DNA of 64,000 nt from Annona cherimola (Eukaryota > Streptophyta > Magnoliopsida > Magnoliales > Annonaceae): positions 15,877,579 through 15,941,578 of the forward strand of contig CM059975.1 of NCBI GenBank assembly GCA_030490835.1, in the 5' to 3' direction. Positions 1 to 13,000 of the stretch are shown here, in pieces. Under the pieces are notes generated by a model. That model had not been told where the DNA came from. It saw nothing but the letters and a program-made list of their open reading frames with translations, and did not search any database. The translations under genes and the position numbers were made by a program. Numbering within the stretch: position 1 is the stretch's first letter; every line of letters starts with the position of its first letter.

Positions 1-345
1 CGTGACGTTTCTGAGTATGCAAAAGGGTTACATTTGTTTAAAAATATATATTTATATAAAAATTATAAAAAATAATTAAACTCATTTATATATATTAAAA
101 TGTAATAATAGTTTATAAAATTATTTATCTACATAAAACTTATGTTTTAGATAATGTAAATGTTGAAAATATAAATTTAAAATTGATATTTAGTATTAAA
201 TTATTTTGTTAAGTTAATTTTACACATTTATTGATAAAATTCATATACAAACGATACTAAATAAATGAAAGAATTTTCATCAAATATTATAATACAAAAT
301 ATAATAAATCGAATGAATTTTTTTAAATCAACAATCAAATCAAAG
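1..345. repeat. AT-rich MITE remnant (family C), cut by window edge
   Basis: This stretch resembles 52835-53110 segment by segment (for example GGGTTACATTTGTT here and GGGCTACATTTGTT there) and, more distantly, the AT-rich elements at 9273-10279, 26110-26510 and 38655-39035. Its left end lies outside the window and no TSD can be read. It is probably a decayed non-autonomous DNA transposon. Confidence 0.4.
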
Positions 346-1024
346 GTGTGAAAAATAAATTATATTACAGAAAAAGAGTTTCACACCAGCAGACCCATTA
401 AAAACACCTATGAAGTGATGCCATGAACAGGTATTGAATGAGGATTATCACTTCTTCACGTGCACCACTTTGTGCAAAGTGTTGATCGTCAACAGGTAAT
501 TGAAATCTCAATACAATTAATGTGATGGCCAGAGAGATGGACGATCGAGATGAACCCAAAAATCAAGTAGATTGGCGGAGTAGTGCGACGCTGCATTACA
601 GGTGATGATGATGGTGACGGGGAGTGCAGGGAAACTGGAAAGAGACCTTTGGGTTACGAGCTACGCGCTTCCTTTTACACATCGGAAACAACAGGGAAAT
701 GAGGGGCGTCTCGTCGGTAAACTGCAAAAAACCCAAGAGGTCAGGAACTGAAGCATGTGGTTCTGACCCATCCATCCATCCGTCCATCAATCCTCAAGCT
801 GTTGAAAAGCAGCCAGACATGACACGTTCTCGATCCTCCCAACACTTTCACGGATTTGGAAACTGCATTCCTCTCTGGTCCCCCACAATCCCCCGTCCCC
901 CTTTCCCTTTCTGGCATTCCTTTCCTCAGCCTTTTCTCTCCTTCGTTTCTTTCCTCTTCATTTCTCATTTCTATCGTCTGCACTTTGCTGCAAAGAGAAC
1001 CAAAAAAGAGAGCGAAAGAGGAAG
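346..1024 (+). promoter_or_regulatory. Upstream region and leader of the AP3-like gene
   Basis: No gene lies here. A G-box core CACGTG is at 457-462. A strongly pyrimidine-rich stretch (about 864-980) directly precedes the start codon and looks like a CT-rich 5' leader. No convincing CArG box or TATA box was found by eye, so the transcription start is unknown. Confidence 0.35.
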
Positions 1025-4000
1025 ATGGGAAGAGGGAAGATCGAGATAAAAAAGATAGAGAATGCGACGAACAGGCAAGTGACCTACTCGAAGAGGAGAG
1101 CTGGGATCACCAAAAAAGCCAAGGAGCTGACCGTGCTTTGCGATGCCGAGGTTTCCCTCATCATGTTCTCCGGCACTGGCAAGTTCTCCGAGTATTGCAG
1201 CCCTTCCACCACGTATGCACTTATATACCCGTTATATATCTGCATCAGCTTAATCTCTTTTGAGACGTTGTTACGCTGATTTTGGGTCGATTTTCTTTCC
1301 TCAGGACGAAGAAGATATTCGATCGTTATCAGCAGGTTTCGGGCACTAATTTGTGGGAATCTCACTATGAGGTATGAGAGAGACATAGGCTTTGAACTGA
1401 TCACGAACACCCCCGTTTCTAAGCTGCTTCTTTCATTTGCTCGGGCTAAGATCTCCACCCATCGTACATGTTTCTAGATCTTTAATCATGATACTGTAAC
1501 TTTTTGCTGGTGCAAAATATAAAAAGAGAGAAAATTAAGAAAAGTAAGAAAGCGAAAATAGAACCAAGTTTCACTTCAGACGTGTTACGATGTCACTTTC
1601 CTTAAGACAATTTTGCTACCCTGTTTGCCGCTTAGGGTAATTTTGTAATTGCCCTCAAGATACAAAAAGTGAAACTTGAACTAGAACAGGAAGTAACACC
1701 TTTTTTAGGTATACGAACACTTGGAAACAAAATTTTTAGTTGAATAGAGAGAATTTCAAAACAATATGGTAAAACTGCAAATACTTGATTAAAACAATAA
1801 TATCTGAGTCAAGACAAGCTATAAGATGTCTGAACGTAGACAACACAATGTCTTGAAGGAGGCAAAATGTGTTTGAATGAAAGAGGAGCGGGTTGGAATG
1901 AATTGGTCATTCGTTTTAAATTTTGAATAGCCGTATTACACGACTCATCAACCGTTGCATCCCTTTCATCTAAATTGGAATCGAACCCATGACCTGTTAC
2001 ACCATTGCCAACGTCTCTTACTACTTTAGCTATTTTATTTTTGTTGTTAATCTATTAAACTATATTATACTTATTATAAATTTGAAAATCTCAACATTCT
2101 CCCGCCATTTTCAAAATTTAAGTCAACTCCATTCAACTAAGGAAATCTCGTATATATATAAAGGTATCGGGTAGACTTGAATCTTTACTTGGCGAAAATA
2201 TATTAAGGTTTACCGAGGTGTACAGTAGCCAAGGCTTTGAAATGTCAACCCATTTAATAAATCGGACATATCTCACGTATAAGATTTCAAAATACATCAA
2301 GTGTTCTAAAAGGTGACACGTTATGACCGTGTGTCGGTATCCCAGTTTCATGAGCACCTAGAGTGAATCCACACACTCTACAAACATAAGCAACTTCACT
2401 TCCAACACTTATATAGGTTGATCTATTTAGAGTACCCTGTAACTAAATACTTCAATCTAGTAATTTTAGATCCATTAAAAGTATAAAACACTCAACCTCA
2501 TAAATACGTTATAGGATCCAAGCACTGCCTGAGGGATGCAAAATTATAAATATAACCAATGCTCACAAGTTGCAAAAAATAATTTACTTTACTCATTGAA
2601 CTCTTAGACTTGGGCTACAAGAATAGAGTTGAGTTTTAGTTCTTGCAATTCCTAGATGTCAATTTCAGTCTCATCCCTCTCGATGTTTTCTAGATCACTT
2701 CCCTAGTAAGGCCTTTTGTAAGTGGGTCTGTCAAGTTTTCAATTGATCTTACAAAATCAATATTAACCACTCCATCTTGGAGCAACTACCTTACATAATT
2801 GTATCTTAATGCAATATGTCGTGACTTACTATTATTAGTCTTATTGTATGCTTTCGACAAGGTTATTTCGTTATCACAATGTAAATAAATAGGAGGCATT
2901 AGCTTAGGTCAAATAGAAATTTCAAATAATAAATTTCTAAGCCACTCTGCCTCTCTCCTTGCTGCAGCTAAAGCAAGGAACTCGGACTCTATGGTTGAAT
3001 GTGTAATGCAAGTTTGCTTTTTAGAAGCCCGTGAAATAGCAGCTCCTCCAATGGTAAAAATCTAGCCACTAGTAGATATAGATTCCGTAGTATCAGAAAT
3101 CCAACTTGTATCATTATACCCTTCTAGTATAGTGAGTTCACCATTGAATCGCAATCCATAGTCAATGGTCTTTCTCAAATATTTCAAAATCCTATGAATG
3201 ACATTCCAATGCATATATCTTGGATTACTAGTGAACCTGTTTAATACACCTACAACAAAAGCAATATGTGGTCTAGTAGAATACATAACATACATTAAAC
3301 TTCCTATTACTCTAGCATACTCAAGCTGATCAACAAATCTACCATTATTTTTACATAACTTGACATTAGGATCAAAATGAGTTGAGACCATACCAGTGTC
3401 AAAATGATTAAACCGTTGGAGTATTTTCTCAATGTTGTGAGATTGAAAAAGAGAAAATACATTACCATCTCTTATAATTTTGATGCCAAGTATGACAACG
3501 ACTCTGCCCATATCTTTCATATCGAAGTTAATTAATAGAAAATTTTTAGTTTCTACAATAATTTCAAGGTCAGTACCAAATATGAGCATATAATCAATAT
3601 ATAAGCAAATAATGACACCTCTATTGGCAATAAATTTATTATAAATATATTTATCTGATTGATTAAGTTTAAAACCATTTGCTAACACAACTTGATCAAA
3701 ATTTTCATGCCATTGCTTACGTGCTGTTTCAAACTATATAAAAATTTAATTAATTTACAGACTTTCTTTTCTTGTCCAGATAATACAAAACCTTCGGGTT
3801 GTTCCATATAAATCTCCTCCATTTGTGAATTTCAAGATTATAAATTGATGTTAAAGCCATTAATAATCTAATAGTTGAAATTCTAGCTATTGGGGCATAG
3901 GTATTAAAGAAATCAATACTTTTCTTTTGTCTATACCTCTTAGCTACTAATCTAATTTTAAATTTATCAATAGATTCATCAATTTTTAATTTTTTCTTAA

Positions 4001-7000
4001 ATATCCATTTGCAACCTATAGGTTTAAATCTAAGTGGTAAATCGATTAATGTCCATGTACGATTTTCCGTTGTAGAATCTATTTCATCTTGGATGGCTTC
4101 TTCCGGTATGAAACATTTGGAGATTTTATGATCTCTTCATAAGTAGATGGATCCCCTTCGGTATGAAACACAATCATGTGCTCTTCACTTATTTTATCTC
4201 TGAATCTTTCTACAATGTATAACTGAAAATCAGACTTAAAACCATTATAGTCATCTTTTCTAGCTCCTTCACTTCTTCGCACATTATCATTTTCTATAAA
4301 TTTTTTCATGATTATAGAATTATCAACTATAGATTTATTCAATAATTGAGAAGAAGATTCATCAGTTTGATCGAGTCTAGGTATTGACTTGTAAGTATTT
4401 TCATAAAAGTCAGCATCTTGAGATTCAATAATGGTATTCTGTTGAATTGGACTGTTAGGCTCTACCACCATAAACTTATAAGTTTTACTATTCATTGTAT
4501 AACCTATAAATATGCATTTCACTCCTCTTTATCCTAATTATGGTCTTTTAGGATCAGATAATTTTACTAAAGCTTTACAACCTCATACTCTTAGGTATTT
4601 AAGATTAGGTGTTTTATTTTTCCATAATCCATAGGGGATAACTTTGGTTTTCTTTTGGAAAATTCTGTTAAGAATATGAAAAAATATTAATAAAGCTTCA
4701 CCCCACTAGCCTTTACTTAGGTCTGCATTAATTACCATTGAATTTAAACATTAAAATTATTTGATAAATATTCACGACCTCTTTCTGATTTTAGAGATTT
4801 AATTATTTTTCCAAGTTAATTTTCAACTTCAGCTTTATAGGATTTAAATTTATCGAGAGCTTCATCTTTAGTTCTTAATAAATAAACATAAGTATATTTA
4901 CTAAAGTCAACTATGAAAGTTATGAGTTACTTCTTTCCACCTCTTGTTAATGTATTCTCCATATCACAAATATCTGAATGAATTAAACCTAACAATTCAG
5001 AATTCCTTTCAACATTTTGAAATGATTTTTTAGTGATTTTAGTTTGAACACAAATTTTTACATTTATCTGAAAATTCATTAGGTGATCTAGGAATTAAAC
5101 TTAATTTCATCATAGTGTCAATACTAAGAAAATTAACATGACTTAATCTACCATGCCATATAGAAAAAGAGTCAACCATATAAGTAGAAGATGATGATCC
5201 ATTATTGACGTTTTGGCGAAACATGTCATTTACAACATAACTGTTGCCCACAAATACAACTCCTTTGGTTATAATAATTTGATTAGACTCAAATACCAAT
5301 TGAAAACCATACTTACTAAGAAGACTAACTGAGACAAGATTCTTGCATATTTTTCGTACATGAAGTACGTGATCACAATTCCTGACTCTTACACCTTAGC
5401 AGTAGAAGAATTACCCATGAATAATTTATTTTCATTTTGATTAGTTTCATAGGTTTAAAATAGACTTCTGTCTTTGTAAATACGTCTAGTGGCTCTAGAG
5501 TCAAGCTACCAGTTTTGGTGATCACTTACTGTATAAATTTCAGAAATTATGATAATAAAATGTTCCTCAGTTAAATGGGCCTCGGAACTTTTTCTTTGAT
5601 ATGATCCAGACTGAGTGTTATTTTTCCTTTTGAGAAGTCTACACTCATTTTTCAAATGACCCATTTTCTTGCAATAAAAGTAAGGTCTCTTCTTCTTCTT
5701 AGTAATGGTCTTTTTGGTATTTAATCAAGCTCTCTTAGAATGTTGATTATTGGTATTTGTCACATGGTTTGGAACTTCAACCACATTAGCCTTAGCAAGA
5801 ACTTGCTCTTATTTTTTTCATTTTTACTTGATTTTTCCTCAGTGCGTAAATTCAGAGCAAGAACATCTAAACTGATAGAACTTTCATTTGTTTTAAACTT
5901 TTGCAGTGGTTGTTCCAAGTAGGTGGTAATTTCTCCATAATCACACCAACAAGAATAGATTCATCCATCTTACTGCCCTACGACCCAAGTTGATTGACGA
6001 TATGTTCGCTTACTAGAAACTATTTGACGTTTGCATCATCAGTACTATATTTGTGTATAAGCAAATCTCAAATTTCTTTGGCAGTATTTGTATATTGGTA
6101 CACTTCAAACAACAAGTTAGACAGCGCTTCAATAATGTGCCCTTTGCAAATATAGTTGTCAATGTCCCACTTTGCTCATCAGCGTTGATTTTGCAGCATT
6201 CATCTTCTTTTTCTTTAGGTCTTAGCATGATGAGGACGTACACAACTCCAATACGGGTTAAAAAAGATAAAGTTGTCGTTTCCATTTATTGAAATTGGTA
6301 CCAACACAGCAGTCCAATCTTGGGACATCGGACTTGTGGGTAGAATGGATGACTGGGGAGCTATTTATAAATAACAGAAAAAGGACAAAACTGGGAAAAA
6401 ATTGCCTTAAGATTGTTGGGGCAAAACATAAAAAGAGAGAAAATTAAGGAAAGTGGAAAAAGTGAAAATAGAACCAAGTTTCACTTTAGGCGTGTTACGA
6501 CATCACTTTCTTTAAGGCAATTTTGCTACATTGTTTGTTACTTAAGATAATTTTGCAGTTGCTCTCAGGATACAAAAAGTAAAACTTGAACTAGAAGAGG
6601 AAGTAATACCTTTTCTAAGTACACGAACACTTGGAAACAAAATTCTTAGTTGAATGGAGAGAATTTCAAAATAATATGGTAAAACTGCAAAAACTTGATT
6701 AAGACAACAGTGTCTGAGTCAATATAAGCTATGAGATGTCTGAACGGAGACAACACAATGTCTTGAAGGAGGCAAAATGTGTCTTAATAGACAGAAGTAC
6801 TTTTAACCCATATTTATAGATTTTGAATAGCCGTATTACACAACCATTCAACCTGTTACACCACTGTCAACGTCTCTTACCACTTTAGCTATTTCATTTT
6901 TATTGTTAATCTACTAAACTATATTATACTTATTATAAATTTGAAAATCCCAACACTTTTTTCTCTTTCCCGCTTTTTTGATTTCTGGGTCTAATTTGTA

Positions 7001-10000
7001 TTCCACAGAAAATGCAAGCTAACTTGATTAAACTGAAAGAGGACAACAACAGGCTGAGAAGAGAGATAAGGTACTACACCACAAAATGTCTTTCCTTACA
7101 AAGCTTTTGTTTTGTTTTATTTTTATATAAAAAATTTAATGTTGGTGATATCCATATCAAATTACTGTACAGCGACTGGTTGGTTTGTCCGGATAATTAA
7201 TTTCCTACTAACATGGCACTGCTCAGATGGGTGTCCAAAGGAAGATATTGTCTTGCTATTTCAGTTAATTTTACCTTTTCACTGTATATTTATTATTAAA
7301 CTATATATATATATATTTTTTTAAAAGTAAGTTCCAGTTGGTGTTTGTTTATTACAATTTACAAAACTATATTTAACTGAAAGAGGTTATAGCAAGCTCA
7401 GAATTAAGAGTGATCAATACATAATGACCTCTCTCTCACTCTAAAGATTTTTGTTGATTTTTTTTTTTTTATGCATTGATATTTTCTCCTTTGACAAAGG
7501 ATTAATGTTCTCATCACTTGGCAGCTTAGATAGGTGTCGAAAAAAAAATTGTTGATAAGATATATAATTGATTCAGTCTATTTTATTTTATTTTTAATAT
7601 ATTTTTATTAGATTATCTTTTGTTATAAAAAATCATATATATAGATTTTACTTTTAGTATTGCAAACATGTATCCTTATCACTTAACTGTTAGAGGATAA
7701 TAGTAATTAATTACATGAGAAGAGACGCCATGTAGATGCACCTTAATTTCTGTTCTCGAAGTTTTCTTTTGATATCCTCCCCTTGTATTACTTACATATA
7801 TGCATTGATATCCTTCTCCTCATTTTGACATATGGGAAATTGTGTTTGTTGATCTGTTTCAAGCTGATGACCTTTACTGTTTGATTTGAATAACTATTTA
7901 GATTCTCTAACTAATCTGGGATTGCTCAGATCGGTGTTAACAAGGTAAATTTCTTGACAAGACGTTTATCTAATTATAGTTATTATTAAATTGCATTTCC
8001 TAACTGAAATAGAATAGCAGTTGAGAAGAGATAGTAGATTAGAATCTCTCTATACATCTGCATAACTCTTTTTCTTTTCTTCTTTTTTTTTTTTTTTTTA
8101 AAATTTAAGTTTCTGCTTCGTTTTTTTTATTATTCAGAAATTTTTTGCTTCCTTATTTCCCACACATACAAACGTAAGTAAATCTTCTTAATTAGATGAG
8201 TATCAAAAGAAAGAAAGAAAATTCTTGATAAGATTTATTTACTTAATTTAGTTTTATTCCTTTATTTTATGGATGGATAATGAATCAATGTTGCTGACCA
8301 TACCGACATATAGGTGCTGCCTTCTTATCTTAGCTATATTCATGATATTTAGTTTGATTCAAATCATTTACAAAATTTATCTTTATATTCAAAAATCTTT
8401 ATTAAACTTATTGTAAAATCATTTAACATGATTTTTAGTTTTAACACATACTATAACGCTGTTCTGAATAATACCGTTAAGCAACTTTTTTGTCAATTTT
8501 TTTTTTGGCATATGTTAGATAAAATGTTGTAGTATAAGGACCATATGGATGTTACTACAATATTGTAAAAATGCTAAAATTTAGGGTAAGATACATTTAA
8601 ATTTCTATCGTTTTAATCTTCTAGAGTTTTACGATTTCTATCGTTTTAAAACATTTTGAGTAAATTCTGTTAAATACTATTACACGATAATTTACAATAT
8701 TAAACTATTTTAAAGCTCTTATCAAACACTTGTAAAGCCCAATAAGCTATGCCGAAAAAGTAAGAGCGTTCAATAGATTTTAATATTGTTTAATTTTTAA
8801 AAATATTATATATTAAAGATCTGTGAGCCCATCAAAGAGTTTAATTATCTTTAGTAAAAGCTCATAAAGCCAAATAAGCTCATGAAATAGGTTTTGTTAA
8901 ATACAATTAAATTTTATTGAATAATAGTAAAATTCACTAAGCTCTTTATAGAATTGTATGGAGTGTCATATTGTTTAGTCTAATTTTAATAAACTCACTA
9001 ACGATATTATGCAGAGTTAAAAATTCTTTTGTAGGATCGAAAGGCCCATTAAATTTATTAGAAGTTAAATTCTATTAAATAAATTGTACTTACATATTTT
9101 AATTTTTAAAAATATTTTGAATCCAAAAATATAGCGATTAAACGATAAAAAAAATCGATAGAGTATTTATATTTTAAAATAGTATAAATAAATTTCAAAT
9201 ATGATTTATTTAAAAATTTCTAAAATGTCAAAGTTGATATTGGCCCTTACAATATCAATATATATATATATAAGGAAATAATCCAGTGCATATGACTGCA
9301 CATGCGGTCCATGCATTGTGGGCCCCACTTGATCATAAATAGAAATCCACCCCATCCATTGTATTTAAAATTGTTCACTTTATTAACATACCAAGGGTGT
9401 GTTTGGTTACACACAAAACATGTCAATGAAAACTTTTCAATCAAAAACTTTTCACTCCCCATAACTATCTTATTTTTTAATTATTTTTTCACATTTTCCT
9501 ATATAAACAACCCTACTTTTCAATCATTTCTACACAAATACCCATACAACTACCCTATCTATTTTAACTTTATTCTCTTTACACCTTATTATTACTCCTA
9601 TCATATCATATAATTTTCTATCAACTTGACAACTTCTACTCTAAAAAGTTTTCATCAAAAAGTTTTACCTCTAACCAAATGCACCCCAATTTTCATCCAA
9701 ATCCAACATGTGTGTAGTCCCCATCTTAAAATGGTGCAAAATCAACGTAATAAAATAGTTTAATGTAAATATCAAGTTTAAAGTGGTTTTTCAACATCTA
9801 AACCGTCTAAAGTATGATTTATATATGGATAAATGAGTGTATAAAGTTTCATTACAATCTAATATGTGTGGGGTCCATTTTACAGCGGACTGCACAGGAT
9901 CGGATCTCATATATATATATATGGGGGAGCTGTTCTGGTGCAGCGCCATAGCACTGGAACAACGGTATATTTGCCCAAAAATGGGCCCCACACATATTAG

Positions 10001-13000
10001 AATGCAATGAAACTTTATACAATCATTTATCCATATATAAATTTTATAGCAAATGGTTTATATGTTGAAAAAGCCACTTTGAAGTTGTTATTTATATTAA
10101 ACTATTTTATTACGTTTAATTTGTACCATTTTCATATATGGTCCATACATATATCCGATTGGGATGAAAATTGGTATGGTAACAGAATACATAATTCTAA
10201 ATACAATGGGTGGAGTAGATTATAATTTAATTATCATGTGGGGTCCATTTTAGCGGCGCTCCACCTGAATATTTTCCTATATATATTTGATGAAGACCTT
10301 TACAATATATTGAATGCATAACGTTGCAACTAATGGGACTCAGTAAATTAAAATTCCATCCCTTTTTATACATTTTTTGGTATGCTTTGCAATTAATTAC
10401 CAAACTACAATATTTTTTTTGTTATCTCTATATTTGAAGACCATTTTTGACATTCTCCATATGGTTATCATATCTATTTTATAATTTTTTTTAAAAAAAT
10501 GAAAGAGTGATATGATATGGTAGAAGAAATAATTAGAAATAATGAAATAAAATTAAAATAGATAAGATAATTATATGAAAAGTTGTGTGAACAATGTTAT
10601 AAATATGGATATAATAATGAAAATAAGATAATACGTGGTTAAAATGTCAAATTATGTGAATTTTTTACCTTTATACCACGTTTTTCAACTCTTTTGATGT
10701 GATTAATTTTCCCAAATATTATTTATTTCACATTTTTTGTACAAATTATTCTATTTATTTAATTTTAATTTCTTTACCCTTCATAATTACCCTTGTGACA
10801 TTCCTCTATCATTTAATTTTTTTTTTAGAATCTTTACAAATGTACTTGCGTTATTTTTTTATTTTTTACATATTTACATAATTTGATTGACAAGCAGATA
10901 TACCAACATGATTTCAAAAATGTCAAATATACATGTCGTTTATCATAAATTACAAATATATCTATAGCGAAGGTTTCATTTGAACTTTCCAATGAAAAAA
11001 AAAATTGAATTCCAATTATACTTTCTTCTTCCTTGAGGCTAGTAATCCAAGAGCCTCTTTACTCAGGAACCCGCCGTCAATACCACCTGCAAAACCACCA
11101 CCACTGGCAGTAGCCGGCATCGGTCTGGTCTCTTATCCTGTAAAACCAAAGGCCAGGTATCGATTGCGGTTGTGATCCAGGCGAGTGGGCTATCTAAAGC
11201 TCCATTAGCCCGCCCCCACATCAACTCCCAGCTCTTCTCCTATCATGACGACAATGGACCCACAAACTTGCCATTAATTGACCCAAGATCAACTGCTTGA
11301 AATCTGCCACTGCCATTTATGAATTCGTATGCAGGGGATTAAATGTGTGGATGGATTCCATGGATATTCTTACCGGGTTGACTATCTTGAACTTACAATA
11401 ACATTAATCATCTAAATTAAAACATTCGAAACAATATTGGTAGATTGGAGATTTTGGAGTCCATTTACACAGAAATAAATGAGTGGCACCTTGATTTTTT
11501 TATTATTTTATTATTTTTTTCAGAATTCCATTTGGTAAGCAGCTACAAGCGTGGTCTAATCCAACCTTCTATTGGGAATCTTGGGTTCTCGCCTTCATAT
11601 CATGGCGACAATAAGATATGTGGCAAGATTTATTCTGCTATTCGCTTTCATTGTTAATAAGGAAGAAGAAGTACAGCCAGAATTTTTTTTAACGATTTTA
11701 AATGAAGAGTAGCGGTTTCATGATTGATGAGAATTAAATTTACTAGAATTTGTGTTAAACAGTGTGAGCGTAGTTGCTATTTTCGAAACAATTAAACATA
11801 TTTACAATTTTTATTAAATTATAAGGGGAAATTTGCAAAAAGCTAAAACAAATTTCTCACTTTTTTGATGCATATGATTGATATTTTAACTACCAAATTA
11901 TCCAACCTTTTATATTACTATTTTTTATATTTCGGTCATTTTTCGCATCTTTTTGTGCAAGTACTCTATCTATTTTAGCTTTGGTATATTTGGCATCTGA
12001 TAAAATTTTTGAAAGAAAAAATTTTAAAATAAGAGAAATCAATGTGATATGATAAAAATAGTGATAAAAATAAAAAATAAAGTTAAAATAGATATAGTAA
12101 TTGCATGAAAGCTATAAAAAAGATTGAAGTATAAGATAACTATATAGAAAAATGTAAAAAGATGATTGAAAGATAGGATAACTTTAGAGGATAAAAATTT
12201 TTAAACACTGGTAGTTGATATATCTTATCATTTTTATCACTTAAAAATTTTTTGTTCCTACTTTTTGATGTTCCTAAACCACTCTTATTATCGAACACAT
12301 CTTTTATTTTCTTTACTCCAATGCTTAGAATGCAATCACCAACTAATATAATTCTCTTCTATTTTTATAATTACGCTCTTTTGTTCAAAAAGCTAAATTT
12401 TTCTTATTGATAATATTATATCTCATCTCAACTTTTATTATAATCAAGGTCAACAGTAACCCTTACATCTTTTTTCCTTTTGTTTCATCTTACAAATATA
12501 CTCCCAAATATACTTCTACAAATTTTCTTACCATTAATAACAAAGGAAATCTTATAAAAAAAAATAACAAAGGGAAAAAGATGAGGCCCTCGATTATAAC
12601 AAAGGAAACTAAACCTCCTCACGCGGGAGACCACGAATTCCACCATGGTAGATCCAGCTCCCATCACGTGGAGGACGAAAATCCCACATGGAAGGCCTGG
12701 ATTGAATAGATGATTAATATAAGCAAGCCAGCCGCTTGCTTGTCTTTGTACATCTCATTAATACTTTTCTTAATTTATTGAACGCTGCATACGTGGTTTA
12801 TCACTAGCTTAATTAATTTTTAGCACGGAAAAAAAGAAAAGAAAGAAATGATGGTTGCAAAACCATGGCTTTTCAGGCAGAGGATTGGTGAAGATCTGGA
12901 TGATCTTGAACTGGAGCAGCTGCGCAGTCTTGAGCAAAATTTAGAAAGTTCAGTCAAAGCCGTGCGTGAAAGAAAGGTGAACATTTACCGGATTCTTCGT

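Larger units (their letters stand above)
1505..6955 (-). mobile_element. Ty1/copia LTR retrotransposon in AP3 intron 2
   Basis: A complete but decayed element in antisense orientation to the AP3-like gene. Its LTRs begin TG and end CAACA, and it is flanked by the 5-bp TSD CTTTT (1500-1504 and 6956-6960). On the minus strand the order is gag (about 6285-5600), GAG-pre-integrase (5299-5039), integrase tail and SH3-like region (about 4522), reverse transcriptase (3688) and RNase H (to about 2700). Integrase before RT is the copia order. A purine-rich tract (complement of about 2097-2106) abuts the 3' LTR. Coding frames are broken by stops and shifts, and the LTRs differ visibly, so the insertion is not recent. 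Confidence 0.95.

Noticed and set aside
624..1049. Open frames upstream of and overlapping AP3 exon 1
   Set aside because: They run through the pyrimidine-rich leader and into the MADS exon in the wrong frame.
12407..12709. 100-codon frame with a GC-richer end in AP3 intron 3
   Set aside because: No family recognised, first half is low-complexity AT sequence, and it precedes exon 4 without splice support.
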